NCBI RefSeq assembly: GCF_042657185.1
Contig: NZ_JBHSNN010000010.1
Direction: 5' to 3' (one strand)
Length of the DNA: 64,000 nucleotides
Source of the DNA: Ureibacillus thermophilus
GTDB taxonomy: Bacteria; Bacillota; Bacilli; Bacillales_A; Planococcaceae
Below are positions 26,438-34,133 of this stretch, one piece after another (the stretch's first letter is position 1; the number at the start of each line of letters is the position of its first letter). A program made the position numbers and the translations under genes. Below the pieces are notes generated by a model. That model saw only the letters and a program-made list of their open reading frames with translations. It was not told the DNA's origin and did not search any database.

Positions 26438-26473
26438 TAAGTGGTGCTTAAAAGTAATCTTTTAAGTTGCTTA
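26438..26473 (+). promoter_or_regulatory. rpsB leader hairpin
   Basis: The leader holds a hairpin: CTTAAAAG (26447-26454) pairs perfectly with CTTTTAAG (26459-26466) around a TAAT loop, extended by TAAG/CTTA after an internal loop. No U-tract follows, so it is not a terminator. A role in autogenous control by S2 is possible but unproven. Confidence 0.5.
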
Positions 26474-26523
26474 TTCCATATGAAAAATGCGGAGGAATAA
26501 AACCAATAGTAGGAGGAAAATTC

Positions 26524-27243
26524 ATGTCAGTAATCTCAATGAAACAATTATTAGAAGCAGGTGTACATTTCGGTCACCAAACTCGCCGTTGGAATCCAAA
26601 AATGAAAAAATACATTTTTGTTGAACGTAACGGCATTTACATTATCGACTTGCAAAAAACTGTAAAAAAATTAGAAGAAGCTTACGAGTTCATGCGTCAA
26701 GTTGGTGCAAACGGCGGTAAAGTTCTTTTTGTTGGTACGAAAAAACAAGCACAAGACGCTATTAAAGAAGAAGCTGAACGTTCTGGCAACTTCTACATTA
26801 ACCAACGCTGGTTAGGTGGAACATTAACAAACTTCGACACAATTAAAAAACGTGTTGCACGTATGAAAGAAATCGAAAAAATGGAAGAAGAAGGAATTTT
26901 TGATGTTCTTCCTAAAAAAGAAGTTATGAAATTGAAAAAAGAACATGAACGTTTAGTGAAATTCCTTGGCGGTATCCGCGACATGAACGAATTACCTGAT
27001 GTACTATTCGTAGTTGACCCACGCAAAGAACGCATCGCTGTAGCTGAAGCTCGTAAATTAAATATTCCGATTGTAGGAATTGTTGATACAAACTGCGATC
27101 CAGATGAAATCGACTACGTAATTCCTGCAAACGATGATGCGATTCGTGCTGTGAAATTATTAACAGCTAAAATTGCAGATGCTCTTATCGAGTCTAAACA
27201 AGGTGAATCAGAAGCTCCAGCTGAAGAAGTAGTTGCTGAGTAA
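26524..27243 (+). CDS. rpsB: 30S ribosomal protein S2
   Basis: S2 binds the back of the small subunit and is needed to recruit S1 or to stabilise the 3' domain. The family blocks MKQLLEAGVHFGHQTRRWNP, FVGTKKQAQ, INQRWLGGTLTNF and NIPIVGIVDTNCDPD are all present. The start ATG 26524 follows AGGAGGA at 26511-26516; longer in-frame extension upstream has no homology. Length is 239 residues. It has its own promoter, leader and terminator and precedes tsf. Confidence 0.98.
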   Translation: MSVISMKQLLEAGVHFGHQTRRWNPKMKKYIFVERNGIYIIDLQKTVKKLEEAYEFMRQVGANGGKVLFVGTKKQAQDAIKEEAERSGNFYINQRWLGGTLTNFDTIKKRVARMKEIEKMEEEGIFDVLPKKEVMKLKKEHERLVKFLGGIRDMNELPDVLFVVDPRKERIAVAEARKLNIPIVGIVDTNCDPDEIDYVIPANDDAIRAVKLLTAKIADALIESKQGESEAPAEEVVAE

Positions 27244-27257
27244 TTCGCTGCTACAAG

Positions 27258-27293
27258 GGTGATAAGTGACTGTTTCACTTATCACCTTTTTTT
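27258..27293 (+). terminator. Intrinsic terminator after rpsB
   Basis: A perfect 12-bp stem, GGTGATAAGTGA (27258-27269) with TCACTTATCACC (27275-27286), is followed by seven T. It separates rpsB from tsf, so tsf needs read-through or a promoter in the following 76 bases, where I see no strong one. Confidence 0.9.
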
Positions 27294-27369
27294 AAGAAAC
27301 AATGGTTTCTGATAAGCAAAATGGCTAAAACTTAATAGTAAACAATCATGATTCAAGGAGGAACTTTCA

Positions 27370-28257
27370 ATGGCAATTACTGCACAATTAGTAAAAGAAC
27401 TTCGTGAAAAAACGGGCGCAGGTATGATGGATTGTAAAAAAGCCCTTGTAGAAACAAACGGCGACATCGAAGCTGCCATCGATTACCTACGTGAAAAAGG
27501 TTTAGCTTCTGCAAGCAAAAAAGCTGACCGCATCGCAGCTGAAGGTACAACTTACATTTTAACAGAAGGAAACGAGGCAGTAATTTTAGAAGTAAACGCT
27601 GAAACAGACTTCGTTGCGAAAAACAACCAATTCCAAGAATTAGTAAAAAGCTTAGCGGCACAATTATTAAAAGCAAAACCTGAATCTTTAGAAGCAGCTT
27701 TAGAAGTGAAAAATGAAGAGGGAGCAACAATTGCAGAACAAATTTCATCTGCGGTTGCAACTATTGGTGAAAAAATCACTCTTCGTCGTTTCGAAATTAA
27801 AACGAAAACAGACGCTGATTCATTCGGTTCTTACCTACACATGGGAGGCCGCATCGGTGTATTAGTAGTTCTTGAAGGTTCAACAGATGCTGATGCAGCA
27901 AAAGATATCGCAATGCACATTGCAGCAATCAATCCAAAATACATCTCTCGTGATGAAGTACCTGCGGAAGAAGTTGAACGTGAACGCAAAGTATTAACAG
28001 AACAAGCATTAAACGAAGGTAAACCAGAAAACATTGTGGCAAAAATGGTTGAAGGACGTCTTGGAAAATTCTTCGAGCAAGTTTGCTTACTTGAACAAGC
28101 ATTTGTTAAAGATTCTGATCAAAAAGTTCGCGATTTCGTGAAATCTAAAGGCGGTAACGTAACTGCATTCGTACGCTACGAAGTTGGAGAAGGCATTGAA
28201 AAACGCGAAGATAACTTTGCAGAAGAAGTAATGAGCCAAGTGAAAGGCAATAAATAA
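27370..28257 (+). CDS. tsf: Elongation factor Ts
   Basis: EF-Ts exchanges GDP for GTP on EF-Tu. The two family signatures are present near the start: ELREKTGAGMMDCKKAL and EVNAETDFVAKN. Length 295 is normal. AAGGAGGA at 27354-27361 marks the start. It lies in the classic rpsB-tsf-pyrH-frr cluster. Confidence 0.98.
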   Translation: MAITAQLVKELREKTGAGMMDCKKALVETNGDIEAAIDYLREKGLASASKKADRIAAEGTTYILTEGNEAVILEVNAETDFVAKNNQFQELVKSLAAQLLKAKPESLEAALEVKNEEGATIAEQISSAVATIGEKITLRRFEIKTKTDADSFGSYLHMGGRIGVLVVLEGSTDADAAKDIAMHIAAINPKYISRDEVPAEEVERERKVLTEQALNEGKPENIVAKMVEGRLGKFFEQVCLLEQAFVKDSDQKVRDFVKSKGGNVTAFVRYEVGEGIEKREDNFAEEVMSQVKGNK

Positions 28258-28284
28258 TAAAAGCATAAATACACAAACTTTATG

Positions 28285-28312
28285 GGGAGCACTCTAAGTG
28301 TTCCCTATTTTT
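28285..28312 (+). terminator. Probable terminator between tsf and pyrH
   Basis: GGGAGCACT (28285-28293) pairs with AGTGTTCCC (28297-28305), with one G-U pair and a 3-base loop, followed by TATTTTTC. The interrupted U-tract suggests a moderately strong terminator. Confidence 0.7.
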
Positions 28313-28352
28313 CAGAATAAAAATTTGTATAAACGGGTAATGGAGGTTTACT

Positions 28353-29081
28353 ATGAGTGGTGTGCCGCAATATAAACGAGTTGTAATCAAAATTAGTGGT
28401 GAAGCATTAGCAGGGGAAGCAGGATTTGGCATTTCACCTAAAATTATCAAATCTGTTGCTGAAGATATTAAAGAAGTTGTCGATCTTGGTGTAGAAGTTG
28501 CAGTTGTAGTTGGCGGAGGAAACATTTGGCGTGGTAAAATAGGTAGTGAAATGGGAATGGATCGTGCTTCTGCCGATTATATGGGCATGCTTGCAACTGT
28601 CATGAACTCTCTTGCATTGCAAGATGCATTAGAAAAGTTAGAAGTGGAAACTCGTGTACAATCTTCTATTGTAATGACCCAAGTGGCGGAGCCTTACATA
28701 CGTCGAAAAGCTGTGCGTCATCTTGAAAAAGGACGTGTCGTGATTTTCGCTGCTGGAACTGGAAATCCATTTTTCTCCACTGATACAACGGCTGCTTTAA
28801 GAGCTGCTGAAATTGATGCAGATGCTATTTTAATGGCGAAAAACAATGTGGACGGCGTTTATTCAGCAGATCCGAAAATTCATCGTGATGCGGTTAAATA
28901 CGATACACTCACTTATTTAGACGTCATTCAACAAGGTTTACAAGTAATGGATTCCACAGCTTCCACATTGTGTATGGACAACGACATCCCATTAATAGTA
29001 TTCTCTATAATGGAAAAAGGTAACATTAAACGCGCTGTATTAGGCGACAAAATTGGGACAGTTGTTAGGAGGAATGCATAA
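28353..29081 (+). CDS. pyrH: UMP kinase
   Basis: PyrH phosphorylates UMP to UDP, the entry into all pyrimidine nucleotides. It belongs to the amino-acid-kinase fold: VVIKISGEALAGEAGFGI, VVGGGNIWRGK and AAGTGNPFFSTDTTAALRA are typical. Length is 242 residues. Its stop codon shares a base with the frr start, so the two genes are translationally coupled. ATGGAGG at 28340-28346 is the ribosome site. Confidence 0.98.
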   Translation: MSGVPQYKRVVIKISGEALAGEAGFGISPKIIKSVAEDIKEVVDLGVEVAVVVGGGNIWRGKIGSEMGMDRASADYMGMLATVMNSLALQDALEKLEVETRVQSSIVMTQVAEPYIRRKAVRHLEKGRVVIFAAGTGNPFFSTDTTAALRAAEIDADAILMAKNNVDGVYSADPKIHRDAVKYDTLTYLDVIQQGLQVMDSTASTLCMDNDIPLIVFSIMEKGNIKRAVLGDKIGTVVRRNA

Positions 29082-29635
29082 TGAATAGTGTGTATGAACA
29101 AGCGAAGGAAAAAATGAACAAATCCATCACTGCTTTTACGCGGGAACTTTCATCAATCCGTGCGGGCCGTGCGAACGCAAAGTTGCTTGATCGGATTACT
29201 GTAGAATATTATGGAGTGCCAACACCAGTGAATCAACTTGCGGGTATCACAACCCCAGAAGCACGTCTTCTTGTCATTACACCTTATGATAAATCCATTT
29301 TAGGCGAAATTGAAAAGGCGATTTTAAAATCTGACATCGGTATTACACCAACAAACGATGGAAATGTGATTCGTTTGACAATCCCTCCTTTAACGGAAGA
29401 ACGCCGTAAAGAATTGGTAAAAATCGTAAAAAAAGAGGCGGAAGAAGCTCGGGTTGCAATCCGCAATGTGCGCCGTGACGCTAATGATGAATTGAAAAAA
29501 ATGGAGAAAAATGGTGAAATTACTGAAGATGAATTGCGCGGTCATGTCAATGATATTCAAAAATTAACGGATGAATACATCGCAAAAGTTGACAGCTTAG
29601 CAAAAGAAAAAGAAGATGAAATCCTTTCAATATAA
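29081..29635 (+). CDS. frr: Ribosome recycling factor
   Basis: RRF, with EF-G, splits the ribosome after termination. The 184-residue tRNA-mimic has FTRELSSIRAGRANAKLLDR near the start, PYDKSILGEIEKAI in the middle and VRRDANDELKKMEKNGEITE in the second long helix. It overlaps pyrH by one base and is followed by a strong terminator. Confidence 0.98.
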   Translation: MNSVYEQAKEKMNKSITAFTRELSSIRAGRANAKLLDRITVEYYGVPTPVNQLAGITTPEARLLVITPYDKSILGEIEKAILKSDIGITPTNDGNVIRLTIPPLTEERRKELVKIVKKEAEEARVAIRNVRRDANDELKKMEKNGEITEDELRGHVNDIQKLTDEYIAKVDSLAKEKEDEILSI

Positions 29636-29668
29636 AGGTTTAGTCAACAAGAACTTTCTATAGATTGT

Positions 29669-29696
29669 GACGTCCTCTTCTCTAGGACGTCTTTTT
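29669..29696 (+). terminator. Intrinsic terminator after frr
   Basis: GACGTCCT (29669-29676) pairs with AGGACGTC (29684-29691), followed by TTTTT. It ends the pyrH-frr unit. The remaining 180 bases up to uppS hold no gene that I can see. Confidence 0.9.
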
Positions 29697-29826
29697 CATT
29701 TCTAATTATGTAGGGGATTGTAGGAATAAATAATAATAAATTTCCCATAAAGTAATATAAGTTCCTAAAAGAAAAAGAAAAATGCAAATAATTATCGCGG
29801 AAATAAAAGACACGTATATTGGTTTT

Positions 29827-29835
29827 TGATATGAT
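29827..29835 (+). promoter_or_regulatory. Extended -10 promoter candidate for uppS
   Basis: TGA then TATGAT (29830-29835) forms an extended -10 element about 42 bases before the uppS start, downstream of the frr terminator. No clear -35 is seen. Confidence 0.4.
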
Positions 29836-29876
29836 TAATAAGAATACGTCCAAAACGTTGTCAGGTGGGGGAATAC

Positions 29877-30662
29877 ATGGTATTTTATAATTTTTTTAAG
29901 AAAACAAAAAATGATAAAAAAACATCCGATTTGGATGGAAAAATTGAAGTGATCCCTTCCCATATTGCAATCATAATGGACGGCAATGGACGTTGGGCCA
30001 AAAAGCGGGCGATGCCACGAATCGCTGGTCATCAAGAAGGGATGAAAACCGTCAGAAAAATTGCTCGCGTGGCAGATGAACTAGGTGTGAAAGTATTGAC
30101 GCTTTATGCTTTCTCCACAGAAAACTGGAAGCGTCCCAAAACAGAAGTGGATTATTTAATGAGCTTACCTGAAAAATTTCTCAATGATTTTTTACCGGAA
30201 ATGATGGAACGAAATATTTGTGTTCAAATGATTGGCGAAAAGGATGGTTTGCCGGAGCATACAAAGAGAGCCATAAATAATGCAATGGAAAAAACAAAAA
30301 ATAATACAGGGCTTATTTTAAATTTTGCGTTAAATTATGGTAGCCGTGCTGAGATTGTCAAAGCGATGAAAAATATAATGGCCGATGTTCAAGAAGGAAA
30401 ATTGTCCATTGAAGCAATTACGGAAGAAACAGTGAACCAATATTTAATGACGTCTCATTTGCCTGAGCCGGATTTATTGATCCGTACGAGCGGAGAAGTA
30501 CGTTTGAGCAACTTTATGCTATGGCAATTAGCTTATACTGAATTTTGGTTCACCGATACTCTCTGGCCAGACTTTGATGAAGAAAAATTTCTAGAAGCAA
30601 TTTACGCTTATCAAAGAAGAAATCGTCGGTATGGTGGATTGAAAGGAGAAGAATTGTATTGA
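29877..30662 (+). CDS. uppS: Undecaprenyl diphosphate synthase
   Basis: UppS makes the C55 lipid carrier for cell-wall synthesis by adding isoprene units to farnesyl diphosphate. The catalytic aspartate is D35 in IIMDGNGRWAKKR; LTLYAFSTENWKRP follows, and RTSGEVRLSNFMLWQLAYTE near the end binds the diphosphate. Length is 261 residues. ATG 29877 follows AGGTGGGGG; a GTG at 29865 within that stretch is less likely. Its stop overlaps the cdsA start. Confidence 0.97.
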   Translation: MVFYNFFKKTKNDKKTSDLDGKIEVIPSHIAIIMDGNGRWAKKRAMPRIAGHQEGMKTVRKIARVADELGVKVLTLYAFSTENWKRPKTEVDYLMSLPEKFLNDFLPEMMERNICVQMIGEKDGLPEHTKRAINNAMEKTKNNTGLILNFALNYGSRAEIVKAMKNIMADVQEGKLSIEAITEETVNQYLMTSHLPEPDLLIRTSGEVRLSNFMLWQLAYTEFWFTDTLWPDFDEEKFLEAIYAYQRRNRRYGGLKGEELY

Positions 30663-31453
30663 AGCAACGGATTATCACGGGAGTGGTCGCAGCAGCATTT
30701 TTTATTCCGTTTGTCGTTTATGGTCAGCTACCATTTACTCTATTAGTTTATGCAATGGCAACAGTCGCAATGTTTGAACTGCTTCGAATGAAGAAAATGT
30801 CCATCTTTTCAGTTCCAGGATTCATCGGATTTTTAACTGTATATGTTTTATTAATGCCTGATGATTGGGCAAATAAAGTACACGAAGTCACGTCTTATTC
30901 GAAATTGGAATTTCTTGTCATTGCAGCTCTTTTATTATTAATTCATTCGGTGATTGTAAAAAATCATTTTACTTTTGATGAAATTGGATTTGTTCTTCTG
31001 TCCGCATTATATGTTGGAATCGGTTTTTATTATTTGATTGAAACAAGATATGCTGGACTCCAGTTTATTATTTTTGCTTTGCTCATTGTTTGGTGCACCG
31101 ATTCAGGGGCGTATTTCACAGGAAGAAAATTTGGGAAAAACAAATTATGGCCGGAAATTTCCCCTAATAAGACTATTGAAGGTTTCTTTGGAGGGATTTT
31201 GACGGCTGTTGTATTTGCTTGCATTATGCAAATAATTTACCCCTTTGAAAAGCCTTGGTTTATACTAGTTCTTGTAACGATTATCAGCTCTATCTTTGGC
31301 CAAATGGGCGATTTAGTTGAATCGGCAATCAAAAGACATTATGATGTAAAAGATTCAGGAAAGATCTTACCAGGACATGGAGGAATACTGGATCGATTTG
31401 ATAGTTTATTATTTGTATTACCATTACTCAACTTGTTGCATTTTGTCAATTAA
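30659..31453 (+). CDS. cdsA: Phosphatidate cytidylyltransferase
   Basis: CdsA makes CDP-diacylglycerol, the precursor of phosphatidylglycerol and other lipids. The 264-residue protein has about eight membrane segments. The signature lies near the C-terminus: GDLVESAIKRHYDVKDSGK followed by LPGHGGILDRFDSLLF. DSGAYFTGRKFGK lies upstream of it. The start is TTG 30659, overlapping the uppS stop by four bases. dxr follows after 18 bases. Confidence 0.97.
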   Translation: MKQRIITGVVAAAFFIPFVVYGQLPFTLLVYAMATVAMFELLRMKKMSIFSVPGFIGFLTVYVLLMPDDWANKVHEVTSYSKLEFLVIAALLLLIHSVIVKNHFTFDEIGFVLLSALYVGIGFYYLIETRYAGLQFIIFALLIVWCTDSGAYFTGRKFGKNKLWPEISPNKTIEGFFGGILTAVVFACIMQIIYPFEKPWFILVLVTIISSIFGQMGDLVESAIKRHYDVKDSGKILPGHGGILDRFDSLLFVLPLLNLLHFVN

Positions 31454-31471
31454 TGAAGGGAAGGACCCAAA

Positions 31472-32617
31472 TTGAAGAAAATTAGTTTGTTGGGAGCAAC
31501 AGGTTCGATTGGATGGCAAACTTGCGATATATTAAAAAATCATCCAGAAGAGTTTCAACTTGTTGCTTTTTCTGCGGGAAAAAATATAGAAAAAACTCAA
31601 GAAATTATTAGAAACTTACAGCCGGAATTAGTGTCTGTGCAGGAAGAAAAAGATGCACTTGCATTAAAAAATGAGTTTCCTCATATACATTTTACATACG
31701 GACAAGAAGGGTTAATTGAAGTGGCTACCCATCCGGAAACAAGCATCGTAGTGAACGCGGTTTTAGGCAGTGTGGGGCTGCCTTCCACATTAGCGGCCAT
31801 TCGGATGGGAAAAACGATTGCGATTGCAAATAAAGAAACCCTAGTGACGGCCGGACATCTTGTGATGGAAGAAGCGAAAAAACATCGTGTTCCGATTTTG
31901 CCGGTTGACAGTGAACATTCCGCCATTTTTCAGTCGCTGAATGGGGAAAATCCGAAACAAATTAAACGGCTCATTTTAACGGCTTCAGGGGGCGCTTTCC
32001 GAGATAAGACTCGGGATGAATTGAAACACGTGACGGTTAAAGAGGCGTTAAATCATCCAAATTGGTCAATGGGCGCAAAAATCACTATTGATTCGGCCAC
32101 AATGATGAATAAAGGCTTGGAAGTCATTGAAGCCCATGTATTATTTGATATTCCTTTTGATCAAATCGATGTGCTTCTTCATAAAGAAAGTATTATTCAT
32201 TCCATGGTAGAATTTCATGATACAAGCGTCATTGCCCAGTTAGGAACACCGGATATGCGGGTGCCAATTCAATACGCCTTAAGCTACCCGGATCGTTTGC
32301 CTTTGATTGGCGGAAAACCGTTAAATTTAGCCGAAATTGGCAGCCTGCATTTCAAAGAAGTAGATTTTGAGCGCTTTAAAGCATTGAAGCTGGCTTATGA
32401 AGCAGGAAGAACCGGCGGAACGATATTAACGGCCATGAATGCAGCCAACGAAGCAGCAGTGCAATTGTTTTTACAAGAAAAAATTGCATTTTTGGAAATT
32501 GAAGAGATTATCGAGCGGATTATGGACAGCCATAACAATGTATTGCAGCCTGATTTGGAAACTATTTTGCATGTGGACAAGGAAACAAGAAAAAAAGTGC
32601 TTCAAATGGTACAATAA
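31472..32617 (+). CDS. dxr: 1-deoxy-D-xylulose 5-phosphate reductoisomerase
   Basis: Dxr performs the first committed step of the MEP isoprenoid pathway, which also feeds UppS two genes upstream. The NADPH-binding GATGSIG is at residues 8-14. ANKETLVTAG, PVDSEHSAIFQ (metal-binding D and E), LTASGGAF and HPNWSMGAKITIDSATMMNK are canonical. The start is TTG 31472 with AAGGGAAGGA upstream. Length 381 is normal. Confidence 0.97.
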   Translation: MKKISLLGATGSIGWQTCDILKNHPEEFQLVAFSAGKNIEKTQEIIRNLQPELVSVQEEKDALALKNEFPHIHFTYGQEGLIEVATHPETSIVVNAVLGSVGLPSTLAAIRMGKTIAIANKETLVTAGHLVMEEAKKHRVPILPVDSEHSAIFQSLNGENPKQIKRLILTASGGAFRDKTRDELKHVTVKEALNHPNWSMGAKITIDSATMMNKGLEVIEAHVLFDIPFDQIDVLLHKESIIHSMVEFHDTSVIAQLGTPDMRVPIQYALSYPDRLPLIGGKPLNLAEIGSLHFKEVDFERFKALKLAYEAGRTGGTILTAMNAANEAAVQLFLQEKIAFLEIEEIIERIMDSHNNVLQPDLETILHVDKETRKKVLQMVQ

Positions 32618-32648
32618 AATTCGAGCACGGCTCTAAAGGTGGTATATT

Positions 32649-33914
32649 ATGCAAACAATATTAGCATTTATCCTCGTATTCGGATTAATCGTTTTCTTTC
32701 ATGAATTCGGGCACTTTATTTTTGCAAAAAGAGCAGGTATTTTAGTGCGGGAATTTGCCATTGGTATGGGGCCTAAAATTTTTGGAATGAAAAAAGGGGA
32801 AACCTTATATACCATCCGATTATTGCCATTAGGCGGTTATGTGCGTATGGCTGGCGAAGATTTCGACCAAATCGAGCTTCAGCCAGGGTATCGGGTAGGG
32901 CTTATATTAAATGAAGATGAAAAAGTCGAGAAAATTTATTTAAATCAAAATGTTCAACATCCGAACGTATTATTTATGGAAGTTGAACGGGCGGATTTAA
33001 ATAAAAAAATGTGGATTGAAGGCTACGATGAAGAAGAGCGTTTAGTTCGTTTTGACGTTGCTCGAAATGCCATCATTGTTGAAAACGGAGAAGAAACGTT
33101 AATTGCACCATATGAACGGACCTTTGAAGCGAAATCGTTATGGCACCGTACACTTACTATATTTGCAGGACCTTTATTTAATTTTGTTTTAGCCTTTATC
33201 CTTTTCCTTTTACTTGGCATCTTGCAAGGCGTACCAACCAATGAACCGATCGTTACGGAAGTTGTGGATGACAGCCCCGCTTCTGAAGCCGGAATGAAAG
33301 CAGGGGATTATGTCAAATCCGTCAATGGTCATTCGATTGATAAATGGGATGATTTATCGGAATTTGTAAAAGAAAATCCTGGAAAAGAACTTTCGTTTAT
33401 TGTTGACCGAGACGGACAGCAAGTGGAGCTTTCCATTGTGCCGGATTCGGTGGAATTAAAAAACGGCGATAAAGTTGGACAAATTGGTGTTATGTATCAA
33501 AGCCCGATGGAAAAAAATCCATTGAAAGCAGTAGTTTATGGTGTCCAACAAACTTGGGAATCCACAGTTCTCATACTTCAAGCACTTGTTTATTTAATTG
33601 CTGGTAATTTTACCCTTGATGATTTAGCCGGTCCTGTCGGCATTTATCAATATACTGGAGAAGTGGCAAAACACGGTTTCTTTACCCTCATGTATTGGAC
33701 AGCAGCCTTGAGCATCAATTTAGGAATTATGAACTTACTTCCACTACCAGCTTTAGATGGCGGCCGATTAATGTTCTTTGGCATTGAAGCATTGAGAGGG
33801 AAACCGGTCGACCGCAAAAAAGAAGGCATGGTTCATTTAGTGGGCATTGTGTTATTAATGATTTTAATGATTGCTGTAACGTGGAACGATATTCAACGAT
33901 TGTTCTTCCAATAA
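32649..33914 (+). CDS. rseP: Site-2 intramembrane zinc protease RseP/RasP
   Basis: RseP (RasP in Bacillus) cleaves membrane anti-sigma factors and leftover signal peptides inside the bilayer. The zinc motif is H18-E19-F-G-H22 in the first membrane helix. A PDZ domain (about 195-280) includes DDSPASEAGMKAGDYVKSVN. The second active-site motif is NLLPLPALDGGRLM near 365. Four membrane segments are expected. Length is 421 residues. A strong terminator follows. Confidence 0.96.
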   Translation: MQTILAFILVFGLIVFFHEFGHFIFAKRAGILVREFAIGMGPKIFGMKKGETLYTIRLLPLGGYVRMAGEDFDQIELQPGYRVGLILNEDEKVEKIYLNQNVQHPNVLFMEVERADLNKKMWIEGYDEEERLVRFDVARNAIIVENGEETLIAPYERTFEAKSLWHRTLTIFAGPLFNFVLAFILFLLLGILQGVPTNEPIVTEVVDDSPASEAGMKAGDYVKSVNGHSIDKWDDLSEFVKENPGKELSFIVDRDGQQVELSIVPDSVELKNGDKVGQIGVMYQSPMEKNPLKAVVYGVQQTWESTVLILQALVYLIAGNFTLDDLAGPVGIYQYTGEVAKHGFFTLMYWTAALSINLGIMNLLPLPALDGGRLMFFGIEALRGKPVDRKKEGMVHLVGIVLLMILMIAVTWNDIQRLFFQ

Positions 33915-33954
33915 AAAATCGCCATCCGATTGCAGAATCGGAGGCGATTTTTTA
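33914..33954 (+). terminator. Intrinsic terminator after rseP
   Basis: AATCGCC and CCGATT on one arm pair with AATCGG and GGCGATT on the other around a GCAG loop, with a small internal bulge, then six T (33949-33954). The A-run at 33914-33919 makes it look bidirectional. Confidence 0.9.
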
Positions 33955-34042
33955 ATGATTCGTGATTTTTGTCATCTAGTCTTATTCAAAATTTAATTTT
34001 AGAATCATCTTTGCAAGAATACATGACAAGGACGATATTCCT

Positions 34043-34072
34043 TTGCAAAAATATCAAAAAAATGTATATACT
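34043..34072 (+). promoter_or_regulatory. Sigma-A promoter candidate for proS
   Basis: TTGCAA (34043-34048) and TATACT (34067-34072) are 18 bases apart, 61 bases before the proS start. Together with the rseP terminator this makes proS a separate transcription unit. No T-box specifier structure was recognised in the leader. Confidence 0.55.
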
Positions 34073-34133
34073 CAAGTCTTTAGAGGGTATGCTATTCTAT
34101 TAAAAAGCAGAAACTAATAAAGGTGGAGCCCTT